DNA of 7,826 nucleotides from Candidatus Woesearchaeota archaeon (GCA_016215305.1 JACRKI010000056.1:1-7826), one strand, 5' to 3'; positions 1 to 5,216 are shown, numbered from the stretch's first letter. Program-made: numbers and translations. Notes: a model not told the origin generated them from the letters alone.

Positions 1-115
1 TAGATTTGTAGTTGATTCCTGTCTTTTTGGATCATTTCTGCGTATTCAAGATACAATGCTCTTTTATGAAGAACCAAAAAGTAATTATCTTCCTGCAGGT
101 GTTTTTGGTTTTCGA
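1..115 (-). CDS. Partial CDS, 5' part only, runs off left edge (unrecognised)
   Basis: On the minus strand one frame is open from an in-frame TAA near 124-126 to the left edge. Its translation (fragments IENQKHLQED, NYFLVLHKRALYLEYAEMIQ, KDRNQLQI) has an ordinary soluble, helix-prone composition and looks coding. No ATG lies near the beginning; possible starts are TTG at 75-77 (with a loose AGGA about 13 nt upstream) or ATG at 33-35. A TATA-like AT stretch at 121-130 could serve this gene as well as the divergent antitoxin gene. It could equally be the remnant of a decayed gene. No family is recognised and the start is undecided. Confidence 0.3.
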
Positions 116-120
116 TAGAT

Positions 121-130
121 ATTTATATTA
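121..130 (+). promoter_or_regulatory. TATA box of the vapBC operon
   Basis: The sequence ATTTATATTA is centred about 25 nt before the antitoxin ATG at 151, with a purine-containing BRE-like stretch (CGATAG) just upstream. The spacing puts the transcription start at or next to the ATG, so the mRNA is probably leaderless. The stretch is AT-symmetric enough to act in both directions. Confidence 0.6.
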
Positions 131-150
131 GTTATACATTATGTTTAAAC

Positions 151-351
151 ATGGTAGAAGTTGAATTAAAAGAGTGGGGGAATTCTGTTGGTGTTCTTAT
201 CCCTTCTGAAACATTGAAAGAACTTGGTTTGCATAAAGGAGACACTGTTGAAATAGACATTGTTGCAAAAAAAAGAAGAAATGGATTCGGGATTTGCAAA
301 GGCGCAAAACCATTTGAAGAAGAAACAGAAACGCATGAGGATTTTTGGTAA
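151..351 (+). CDS. vapB: VapB-type antitoxin, AbrB/MazE/SpoVT fold
   Basis: This is a 66-residue antitoxin of the AbrB-like (swapped-hairpin) class. Residues 1-45 carry the typical pattern: VELKEWGNSVGVLIPSE, then LGLHKGDTVEI, the DNA-binding hairpin that in this family binds the operon promoter as a dimer. The acidic and aromatic tail (KPFEEETETHEDFW) resembles antitoxin tails that wrap around a PIN toxin. The ATG at 151 lies about 25 nt after a TATA box, consistent with a leaderless mRNA. The stop TAA (349-351) is one base before the toxin ATG (353), so the pair is an operon with tight coupling. Autorepression by the VapBC complex is expected from the family but no operator was identified. 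The antitoxin type is well supported; the exact toxin-antitoxin subfamily is not assigned. Confidence 0.87.
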   Translation: MVEVELKEWGNSVGVLIPSETLKELGLHKGDTVEIDIVAKKRRNGFGICKGAKPFEEETETHEDFW

Positions 352-352
352 C

Positions 353-739
353 ATGCTTTATATTATAGACACGTATGCTTGGGTTGAATATTTTCTTGGT
401 TCTGCAAAAGGAGAAGTTCTTAAAAAATTATTTGAAAGTGAGAAACATCGCTTTTTTACTGCCGAGTGTTGTCTTGCTGAAATTAAAGCATGGTCCCTTC
501 AAAATAATAAGGATTTTGATGTCTTATTTAAGATAGTTCGCGCAAATTGCACCATTCTCCCCCTTACTGAACATAATTGGATTGATGCTGCATCAGTACG
601 ATTTGAACAAAGAAAAGAACGTAAAAATTTTGGCATGATTGACGCAATTTTGCTTGTGAAACAAAAAGAATATAGTTGTAACATCATCACTGGAGACAAA
701 CATTTCAAAGGATTAAAAGATATTATTTTCCTAGAATAA
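353..739 (+). CDS. vapC: VapC-type toxin, PIN-domain ribonuclease
   Basis: This 128-residue protein is a complete PIN domain, the usual length for VapC. The four acidic metal-binding residues are visible: Asp6 in IIDTYAWVEYF, Glu43 in LAEIKAW, Asp97 in NFGMIDAILL and Asp115 in IITGDKHF. Members of the family are Mg/Mn-dependent endoribonucleases that cut tRNA or rRNA when released from the antitoxin; the target here cannot be read from sequence. The frame stays open upstream to an ATG at 260, but the start at 353 is chosen because it begins right at the first beta strand of the PIN fold, follows the antitoxin stop by one base and has a GAGG at 337-340. All catalytic residues are intact, so the toxin is probably active. 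The gene ends 15 bp from the convergent stop of the next gene. Confidence 0.9.
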   Translation: MLYIIDTYAWVEYFLGSAKGEVLKKLFESEKHRFFTAECCLAEIKAWSLQNNKDFDVLFKIVRANCTILPLTEHNWIDAASVRFEQRKERKNFGMIDAILLVKQKEYSCNIITGDKHFKGLKDIIFLE

Positions 740-754
740 TTATTCTTTGATTCT

Positions 755-940
755 CTAATCTTTCGGCACCAACAACGCAAAACCCAAGAAAAACAAAAAG
801 AGAAAACCAATGACGAAAAGGAAAATTCCCCAATCCACTGCTGCAACACTAAACAAAACAAAACTGTAAATCAGTGCTACTAACGCTGCTGCAAAACTTG
901 TGCCAATCAAAAAGTCTTCTGCTCTGCTGTATTTTGTCAT
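755..940 (-). CDS. Small two-helix membrane protein (unrecognised)
   Basis: This predicted 61-residue protein starts MTKYSRAEDF and then consists almost entirely of two hydrophobic segments, about residues 11-34 and 36-58, separated by a single Asp (VAAVDWGIF), ending LVPKD. That pattern fits a small integral membrane protein with a helical hairpin. It ends in TAG. A TATA-like TTTTTAAAAT at 961-970 sits about 26 nt before the ATG, which would give a leaderless mRNA like most genes around it; this promoter is the main support for a real gene. It converges with vapC with a 15-bp gap. The family is not recognised and no function is proposed. A longer minus-strand frame across 499-861 is mostly a shadow of vapC. 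Confidence 0.55.
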   Translation of the reverse strand: MTKYSRAEDFLIGTSFAAALVALIYSFVLFSVAAVDWGIFLFVIGFLFLFFLGFALLVPKD

Positions 941-960
941 GAAAATACTTTTATTTCTGG

Positions 961-970
961 ATTTTAAAAA
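961..970 (-). promoter_or_regulatory. TATA-like box for the small membrane protein gene
   Basis: Read on the minus strand this is TTTTTAAAAT, centred about 26 nt upstream of the ATG at 940. The same TTTTTAAA core is found before the tRNA and the DinD-like gene. Confidence 0.45.
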
Positions 971-1039
971 GCTATTGCATCGTCGAGAAAGATTGTTTGC
1001 TTTTTGATACTTGGTGGTACTGAAAACTTAATATTTTCC

Positions 1040-1198
1040 TACACGCACTGAAAGAAGAAAATACACGAACTAGCAACGTAAACTTGATCACAATATTTAT
1101 TATTTTAAATTTTAATAATAAATATATGAAGATACCTAAGCGATGCTGGTGCCTATCTTTTTCTTACTTGGCGATTTAGAGTTTTCTTAGTGCGTGTA
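1040..1198. repeat. Nested inverted repeat in the rtcB 3' intergenic region
   Basis: A perfect 10-bp inverted repeat (TACACGCACT at 1040-1049, AGTGCGTGTA at 1189-1198) is followed inwards, after a 5-nt bulge, by a further 7-bp pairing (1055-1061 with 1182-1188). At the centre is a perfect 12-bp AT-only inverted repeat, 1093-1104 against 1114-1125, with a 9-nt loop. The interval 941-1224 holds no convincing gene; a 17-codon ORF at 1126-1179 looks like chance. The block could be a small non-autonomous mobile element with terminal inverted repeats, an untranslated structured RNA, or a transcription-end region for rtcB. No target-site duplication was found. Confidence 0.45.
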
Positions 1199-1224
1199 TT
1201 TTTCTTTTCAATCAGAAATTAAAA

Positions 1225-2685
1225 TTACCCTTTCACAACCCCAAGCGGTTTTAACTTCACTACTAGATTTCCGATTCCTGCATCATGACTGACTTGCACG
1301 ACTTCATCGACATCTTTATACGCTCCTGGCGCTTCTTCTGAAATCCCTTTCCACGACGCTGCCTTGACATAAATGTGCTGCGCTTCTAACTCTTTCTTTG
1401 TGCCTTCGCCAGTATATCGCTTATTTGCTTCATGTCTTGACATCACTCTTCCAGCGCCATGCGCTGTTGATGCAAAACTTTTTTCTTTTGATGTTTTTGT
1501 TCCAATAAGAACAAACGACGCAGTTCCCATAGAACCTGGAATTAAAATAGGCTGGCCAATGTCTCTATACTTCTCACAAATTTCTGGATTGTTTGGACCA
1601 AACGCCCGCGTTGCACCTTTTCTGTGGATATATAATTCTTTTTCTTTTCCATCAATGTTGTATTTTTCTTTTTTGCAAATATTATGTGCAACATCATAAA
1701 CTTGTCTGATTTCTTGAGGTTTCATATTGAAAATTGTTTTGAATGCTCTTCTAATTCCATGTACAATCATCTGTCTATTTGTCCATGCAAAATTTGCTGC
1801 AGCAGACATTGCACCAAAATATTCTTTTGCGAGCTTTGTGTCAGCTGGCGCGTAAATCAAATCTCTTTCAGGTAAACTATTTGCGATTTCTGGAAACGCA
1901 TCTTCAAACTTTCGGAGATAATCTGAACAAACTTGATGCCCAAGTCCTCGACTGCCACAGTGAATCATCACGCAAATTTGCCTTTTTTCTGTGATGCCCA
2001 TTGCTTCTGCTGCTTTTTTATCATAAATTTCTTCGACATACTGTACTTCAAGGAAATGATTTCCTGCACCAAGAGTTCCGAGCTGATTTTTTCCTCTATC
2101 TTTTGCATTATTTGAAACGCATGTTGGATCTGCCAATTCTAAACATCCGTTGCTTTCTGTGACATCCAAATCTTCTGGAAACGCATAATTATTTTCCACT
2201 GCCCAGTTTGCGCCACTCTTGAGAACGCGATCCAGCTCTTCTCTTTTCAAATGAATTTGTGAATCTCTTCCGACACCACTTGGAACATTTTTGAACAGTT
2301 CATCAAGCAGTTGTTTTATTTTTGGTTCGACTTGTTCTTTTGTTAATGGCGTTGCTAATAATCTGACGCCGCAATTAATATCAAACCCAGTCATTCCTGG
2401 AGAAATGATTCCCCCCTCTACTGGAAACGCTGCAACTCCTCCGACACTCATGCCATATCCCTGATGCGCGTCTGGCATCATGTAGCTAAATTTTTGGATA
2501 TTTGGAAGACAGGCAACATTCATTCCTTGCTCAAATGATTTGTCATTTTCAATAAGTTTGAGCAGTTTTTCTGACGCGAAAATTCTGACAGGGACATTCA
2601 TTTTTCCCTGTTTTGGAATTTCCCATTCATTGTCTGATATTTTTTTTAGCTGGATTTTTGGTTTTTCTTTTTGTTGCTCGTCCAT
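1225..2685 (-). CDS. rtcB: RNA-splicing ligase RtcB
   Basis: This 486-residue protein is a full-length RtcB, the GTP- and Mn-dependent ligase that joins a 2',3'-cyclic phosphate or 3'-phosphate end to a 5'-OH end; in archaea it seals tRNA exon halves after intron removal. Active-site residues can be read in family order: Asp102 and Cys105 in GFDINCGVRLL, His210 in GAGNHFLEVQ, His242 in MIHCGSRGLGH, His334 in DVAHNICKKE and His409 in STAHGAGRVMSR, the position of the histidine that carries GMP. Another hallmark is MPDAHQGYGMSVGGVAA (residues 70-86). Spacing matches the well-studied Pyrococcus enzyme to within a few residues, and there is no intein. A TATA box at 2708-2717 lies 27 nt before the ATG, so the mRNA should be leaderless. 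Its cofactor archease and an intron-containing tRNA are encoded nearby on the same strand. Confidence 0.97.
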   Translation of the reverse strand: MDEQQKEKPKIQLKKISDNEWEIPKQGKMNVPVRIFASEKLLKLIENDKSFEQGMNVACLPNIQKFSYMMPDAHQGYGMSVGGVAAFPVEGGIISPGMTGFDINCGVRLLATPLTKEQVEPKIKQLLDELFKNVPSGVGRDSQIHLKREELDRVLKSGANWAVENNYAFPEDLDVTESNGCLELADPTCVSNNAKDRGKNQLGTLGAGNHFLEVQYVEEIYDKKAAEAMGITEKRQICVMIHCGSRGLGHQVCSDYLRKFEDAFPEIANSLPERDLIYAPADTKLAKEYFGAMSAAANFAWTNRQMIVHGIRRAFKTIFNMKPQEIRQVYDVAHNICKKEKYNIDGKEKELYIHRKGATRAFGPNNPEICEKYRDIGQPILIPGSMGTASFVLIGTKTSKEKSFASTAHGAGRVMSRHEANKRYTGEGTKKELEAQHIYVKAASWKGISEEAPGAYKDVDEVVQVSHDAGIGNLVVKLKPLGVVKG

Positions 2686-2707
2686 TCATGCAAAAAATGA
2701 AGAATTG

Positions 2708-2717
2708 TTTATATAAT
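2708..2717 (-). promoter_or_regulatory. TATA box of rtcB
   Basis: On the minus strand this reads ATTATATAAA, preceded by a purine-rich BRE-like GAGAA. Its centre is about 27 nt from the ATG at 2685, predicting transcription from the start codon itself. It occupies the 50-bp gap after the phosphoribosyltransferase stop codon, so rtcB need not be co-transcribed with that gene. Confidence 0.65.
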
Positions 2718-2735
2718 TTCTCTTGAATATTATCA

Positions 2736-3845
2736 CTACGCAGCAAGCCTTCTTCCTGTCATCTGTCTTGAATATAATTCCAATCTTTCCAAAGAAAATG
2801 CGTTTGCTTCGACAAGATGTTCCATGCTCTTCAATAACGTGTAAATGTCTTTGACATCTTGTCCATTGATAATGCCGCTCATTTTATCTCCTGCATCGCC
2901 AAGTCCTGGTTTTATGTAATCTTCTTTGGTTAATGGCAATTGATCATGGCTGACAATATGCACATTGAATCCTGCGTCTGCAAGTGTTTGTAGTCCTGTA
3001 TATCCTCCTGCAAAGAAACTTGTGCAGTAGACATCGCTTGGTTCTAGATTTAATGTTTGTAAACATCCTTCTACTGCCTTCCTGCTGCTTCCTCCTGTCG
3101 CAAGCATGGGATCAACAACCATAAGAATGTCTGGTTTTTCAAATTCTCTTTGGAAAACATATGTTCCTGAGATAAGTTGAGAATGCTGCGAAGAATTGTA
3201 TCCATCAGGTATTTTGAGAGCAATGTCAATAACTCTTCCACTATGCGCTCCACCTTCTGAGATTCTTTTTGCATCAACGCCAATAATATACGATTCGCAT
3301 CCCATTTCTTCTGCAAGATCTGCAGCAACAAGCGAAGGAAGAATTCCTCCTCGATGAATTGCAAGAAACGCAACACGCAATTGCCTCTGTTCATTTGGAA
3401 CATAACTTATAAACGTATCTGTTTTCATTTCTATTTTATCTATGCTTAGATCAGCAATTCTTGCACTTGAATGATAGCCACTTACTGTGGTGACTTGGTT
3501 TCTTGTATTTTTGATTCCATTTATTCTTCTTCCAAGTGCTTCTTCATATGACATTCTTCTTGTTCCGTCTGCATATCCGATTTCACATTGCATTCTTGTA
3601 GGTGTTGCAATTTTATATTCTCTTTGCACTGCATCTGCCAAAACAAGAGGAGTAACAAGTTGTGTGACTTGCGCAATTCCTCGCTGAAATTTTTCCACAT
3701 GTTCTAGATTTTCTACATTCACCATTCCTTCTCGTAATTGTTGCATGAGGGTCGCAATAAGTGGAGGAAGGCTAAGGTTATCAGTTCCTATTTTGTTCTC
3801 TTCAAGCGCTGCTTCTGTTGGTGGTGTATTCCACGATCTTCCCAT
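2736..3845 (-). CDS. upp: Uracil phosphoribosyltransferase-like protein with long N-terminal extension
   Basis: The C-terminal two thirds match the uracil phosphoribosyltransferase family, which makes UMP from uracil and PRPP in pyrimidine salvage. Visible motifs are AIHRGGILPSLVAADL (residues 162-177; most family members have RAG where this has RGG), the PRPP-binding loop VVDPMLATGGSS (243-254) and the uracil-binding segment YIKPGLGDAGDKM (310-322). At 369 residues it is much longer than the usual 205-225; roughly residues 1-130 form an extension I do not recognise, and residues 340-369 form a helical tail. The ATG at 3845 has no Shine-Dalgarno sequence and the TATA-like stretch at 3861-3870 is only about 20 nt away. 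In the same frame, 10 codons upstream, a TAG separates it from a 30-codon ORF that has a good ribosome site, so the true start or the integrity of the 5' end is open. Substrate could be a base other than uracil. Confidence 0.85.
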   Translation of the reverse strand: MGRSWNTPPTEAALEENKIGTDNLSLPPLIATLMQQLREGMVNVENLEHVEKFQRGIAQVTQLVTPLVLADAVQREYKIATPTRMQCEIGYADGTRRMSYEEALGRRINGIKNTRNQVTTVSGYHSSARIADLSIDKIEMKTDTFISYVPNEQRQLRVAFLAIHRGGILPSLVAADLAEEMGCESYIIGVDAKRISEGGAHSGRVIDIALKIPDGYNSSQHSQLISGTYVFQREFEKPDILMVVDPMLATGGSSRKAVEGCLQTLNLEPSDVYCTSFFAGGYTGLQTLADAGFNVHIVSHDQLPLTKEDYIKPGLGDAGDKMSGIINGQDVKDIYTLLKSMEHLVEANAFSLERLELYSRQMTGRRLAA

Positions 3846-3860
3846 TCGAAAGACATTTGA

Positions 3861-3870
3861 ATAATATTTT
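3861..3870 (-). promoter_or_regulatory. Possible weak TATA box before the phosphoribosyltransferase ATG
   Basis: On the minus strand AAAATATTAT follows a BRE-like GAGG. It is centred only about 20 nt from the ATG at 3845, closer than the 24-28 nt seen for other genes here, so it may be fortuitous. Confidence 0.25.
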
Positions 3871-3875
3871 CCTCT

Positions 3876-3968
3876 CTATTCTTTATGGCTTGCATATCCT
3901 GGTCTTATTTCTGCTTCAGGAACTCCTACTTGAGTGAATGTTTGATGTATCAGATCATTGAGTGTCAT
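3876..3968 (-). CDS. 30-codon ORF in frame with, and upstream of, the phosphoribosyltransferase
   Basis: The ORF encodes 30 residues (MTLNDLIHQTFTQVG, then VPEAEIRPGYASHKE) and ends at TAG (3876-3878). It has a well placed GAGG (3977-3980, 8 nt before ATG) and a TATA-like box at 4014-4023 that gives a leader of about 24 nt. The next ten codons after the TAG stay open in the same frame into the phosphoribosyltransferase ATG and look coding (RGKYYSNVFRM). It may be a short leader peptide, the original N-terminus of the downstream protein cut off by a nonsense change, or part of one protein made by amber readthrough. TAG also ends at least three other genes in the window, so general reassignment is unlikely. 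No homology is recognised. Confidence 0.45.
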   Translation of the reverse strand: MTLNDLIHQTFTQVGVPEAEIRPGYASHKE

Positions 3969-4013
3969 TGCTGTTTCCTCGTAAGAATTAGAACATTAGA
4001 ATATTCCTATCTT

Positions 4014-4023
4014 TTTTAAATAT
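4014..4023 (-). promoter_or_regulatory. TATA-like box for the 30-codon ORF / phosphoribosyltransferase unit
   Basis: On the minus strand ATATTTAAAA follows a CGAA stretch and would start transcription near 3992, leaving a short leader that contains the GAGG at 3977-3980. It lies in the gap after the archease stop codon (4039-4041). Confidence 0.45.
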
Positions 4024-4038
4024 TTCGAAATTCCACAA

Positions 4039-4458
4039 TTACACATCCAACACAACAACAACTTTCCACATTCCTTTTTCTTCAGTAATTTCCATTTCAT
4101 TATAGGTGACTGATTTCACGCCGGAAAGAATTTCATAATGCTGTCCATCATCGCCGGAAACATTTGCGTGGAGCTGAAAATCACTTCCCTTTTGATGAAT
4201 GGTCATTGCCTCCACTTTGTGCAGCGCAAATCGTTCGCTGTCGAAAAGAACAATCAGTTCCTGGAGAAAATCGTAGAGCAACGCTTTTTTGTGTTTTGTT
4301 TCAATAATAATTTTCTTTTTTATTTTTTGCTTAACTTTTTCTGTTTCAATAATTATGTTTTCCATCGCTATCGCTGCATTGCTGAACGCTTCTTCCATTG
4401 TTTTCCCCCACGCCGCAAACTTTGCTTCTGCGGTGTGTGAGAGATATTCGTATTTCAT
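4039..4458 (-). CDS. Archease, RtcB-activating protein
   Basis: This 139-residue protein has the usual archease length and signature. The N-terminus reads YLSHTAEAKFAAWGKTMEEAF (family pattern HTAD...A.G.T.EEAF), and the C-terminus reads VKSVTYNEMEI followed by WKVVVVLDV (family pattern K.VTYH.MEI...V.V.LDV). Archease speeds RtcB guanylylation and allows multiple turnover. The C-terminal metal-binding Asp is present as Asp138; the N-terminal metal-binding Asp of the HTAD motif is replaced by Glu11, and the His of VTYHEM by Asn, so the metal site is slightly divergent. A TATA box at 4481-4490 is about 27 nt from the ATG, predicting a leaderless mRNA; that box overlaps the stop codon of the upstream gene. 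Co-location with rtcB, two genes downstream on the same strand, fits their joint role. Confidence 0.93.
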   Translation of the reverse strand: MKYEYLSHTAEAKFAAWGKTMEEAFSNAAIAMENIIIETEKVKQKIKKKIIIETKHKKALLYDFLQELIVLFDSERFALHKVEAMTIHQKGSDFQLHANVSGDDGQHYEILSGVKSVTYNEMEITEEKGMWKVVVVLDV

Positions 4459-4480
4459 ATTTCTTTTCTTGCACTTAGAA

Positions 4481-4490
4481 GATTATATAC
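4481..4490 (-). promoter_or_regulatory. TATA box of the archease gene, embedding the upstream stop codon
   Basis: On the minus strand this reads GTATATAATC and is centred about 27 nt before the archease ATG. The TAA within it (4483-4485) is the stop codon of the DinD-like gene, so the promoter and the 3' end of that gene share bases. Confidence 0.65.
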
Positions 4491-4917
4491 TTTTGCATCC
4501 TGCGGTTTCTTCTTCTAATCCAATAATGACATATCCTATTCTTTCTTCGATAAGTTCCTGTTTTCTCGTCTGTAATGCAAAATAGCTTTGTGCAAAAGCT
4601 ATTTGTTCTTTTCTTGGATCTCCATTTTGTGCAATGAGATAGCATGCATATCTTGTTAGCATGATATCTTCGACTTGTCGTTCAGCTTCTGACCCTATCT
4701 TAACCATTTTGGCGGCGTCGACAAAATGGTCTGAAACACTATTCCTTGAATTTTTACACGCTTCTTTTGCCTTTTCTATTACTCCTTGAAATTTACGCCA
4801 CTCTACATACCCCAAAAGACTTTGTAAGTCTCTTGCAAACCAGAATTCTACACCATCCTTTTCATTTGCAAAATCTTCAAAAGACTTCTTCAGTCTGGTT
4901 ACTACTTCTTTTTCCAT
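4483..4917 (-). CDS. dinD: DinD-family protein, short form (N-terminal half only)
   Basis: The first 125 residues match the DNA-damage-inducible protein D family: WFARDLQSLLGYVEW (26-40), VIEKAKEACKNS (46-57), DHFVDAAKMV (63-72), LTRYACYLIAQNGDPRK (87-103) and AQSYFALQTRKQELIEER (109-126). In Escherichia coli DinD is SOS-induced and has been reported to inhibit RecA; the role in archaea is not known. Family members are usually about 270-290 residues. Here the similarity stops near residue 126 and an 18-residue tail (start IGYVIIGLEEE) leads to TAA at residue 145. The missing C-terminal half was not found in other frames, since the archease gene begins 24 bp downstream. It is either a truncated gene or a single-domain version. 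Its promoter module (4941-4963) is nearly identical to that of the neighbouring tRNA. Confidence 0.75.
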   Translation of the reverse strand: MEKEVVTRLKKSFEDFANEKDGVEFWFARDLQSLLGYVEWRKFQGVIEKAKEACKNSRNSVSDHFVDAAKMVKIGSEAERQVEDIMLTRYACYLIAQNGDPRKEQIAFAQSYFALQTRKQELIEERIGYVIIGLEEETAGCKSI

Positions 4918-4940
4918 TCTGTGGAATAAGGGTCGTTATT

Positions 4941-4963
4941 CTTTAAAAAGTTTGTTTAAACAA
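4941..4963 (-). promoter_or_regulatory. Promoter module of the DinD-like gene, copy A of a 23-bp direct repeat
   Basis: On the minus strand it holds TTGTTTAAACAA, a perfect 12-bp palindrome (4952-4963), followed by the TATA-like core TTTTTAAAG. It ends 24 nt before the ATG at 4917. It is identical at 20 of 23 positions to 5145-5167, which ends 24 nt before the first base of the tRNA. Confidence 0.65.
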
Positions 4964-5026
4964 CTTTCGGAGAAATTTCTGACAGTACAAACAAGAAGTT
5001 TTAAGGGCTTTACACTTGAAATAGAA

Positions 5027-5121
5027 AGCCCCCGAAGGGAGTTGCACCCTTGACCTTCGGTTCTTTTGATGTGTTTGCACACAATACAAAACCGACGCAA
5101 TAGCTACTATGCTACGGAGGC
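5027..5121 (-). tRNA. tRNA-Thr(UGU) with a 22-nt intron at 37/38
   Basis: The minus strand folds as a tRNA decoding ACA. The acceptor stem GCCTCCG (5121-5115) pairs with CGGGGGC (5034-5028), with one T-G wobble. T8, A9 and A14 are in place; the D stem has three pairs plus a T13-T22 mismatch. The anticodon stem TCGGT (5095-5091) pairs with ACCGA (5061-5057), and the spliced loop is TTTGTAA with anticodon TGT at 5088-5086. The T stem AAGGG pairs with CCCTT around loop TGCAACT. Discriminator T73 (5027) and the C2-G71 pair fit archaeal tRNA-Thr identity. CCA is not encoded. Oddities: position 55 is G instead of T, and the D loop (AGTAGCTA) lacks a GG pair. The 37/38 intron makes the product a substrate of the splicing endonuclease and of RtcB. 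A TATA core lies about 28 nt upstream. Confidence 0.9.
5063..5084 (-). other. tRNA-Thr intron with bulge-helix-bulge
   Basis: The 22-nt intron lies between A37 (5085) and A38 (5062). Exon bases TTTG (5090-5087) pair with intron CAAA (5068-5065) as the central 4-bp helix. The 3' bulge is AGA, cut after AG, directly before the ACCGA anticodon stem; the 5' bulge is TAT, cut after TA. The intron itself forms a 5-bp stem TGTGT/ACACA closed by a GCAA tetraloop of the GNRA type. One extra unpaired T (5069) faces the 5' bulge, so the motif is slightly relaxed from the canonical form. Confidence 0.85.
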
Positions 5122-5144
5122 ATAATTCTTTAGAAATGGAGTTT

Positions 5145-5167
5145 GTTTAAAAAGTTTATTCAAACAA
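5145..5167 (-). promoter_or_regulatory. Promoter module of tRNA-Thr, copy B of a 23-bp direct repeat
   Basis: On the minus strand it reads TTGTTTGAATAAAC followed by the TATA-like core TTTTTAAAC, ending 24 nt before tRNA base 1. It differs from copy A (4941-4963) at three positions, two of which break the palindrome present in copy A. Confidence 0.65.
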
Positions 5168-5216
5168 ATCCTTTCATTCACTCCTTTTAGTCGTTCATGA
5201 AGGATTTGTAAAAAAT
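5164..5216 (-). terminator. Possible 3' end region of the 201-aa gene: stem-loop beside a T tract
   Basis: An inverted repeat pairs 5164-5177 (ACAAATCCTTTCAT) with 5197-5209 (ATGAAGGATTTGT), with one bulged base and a 19-nt loop. Just before it on the minus strand is a run of six Ts (5211-5216), the type of T-rich signal at which archaeal polymerase stops. The stem also overlaps the upstream edge of the tRNA promoter module, so a regulatory role there is an alternative. Confidence 0.35.

Noticed and set aside
260..352. Upstream ATG at 260 extending the PIN toxin by 31 residues
   Set aside because: The extension overlaps the antitoxin in another frame and is a Lys-rich out-of-frame reading; the start at 353 fits the PIN fold and the operon spacing.
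499..861. 120-codon minus-strand frame
   Set aside because: It lies mostly antisense to vapC and overlaps the better supported membrane protein gene in another frame.
1126..1179. 17-codon plus-strand ORF (MKIPKRCWCLSFSYLAI)
   Set aside because: Too short, has no ribosome site, and begins at the foot of the AT palindrome; likely chance.
2736..3968. Genome-wide reassignment of TAG to an amino acid
   Set aside because: TAG cleanly ends the small membrane protein, the phosphoribosyltransferase and the last gene, so it works as a stop here.
5027..5121. tRNA-Tyr(GUA) reading of the anticodon loop
   Set aside because: GTA is visible in the loop, but the stem pairing and the 37/38 splice place TGT at 34-36; T73 and C2-G71 also fit Thr, not archaeal Tyr.
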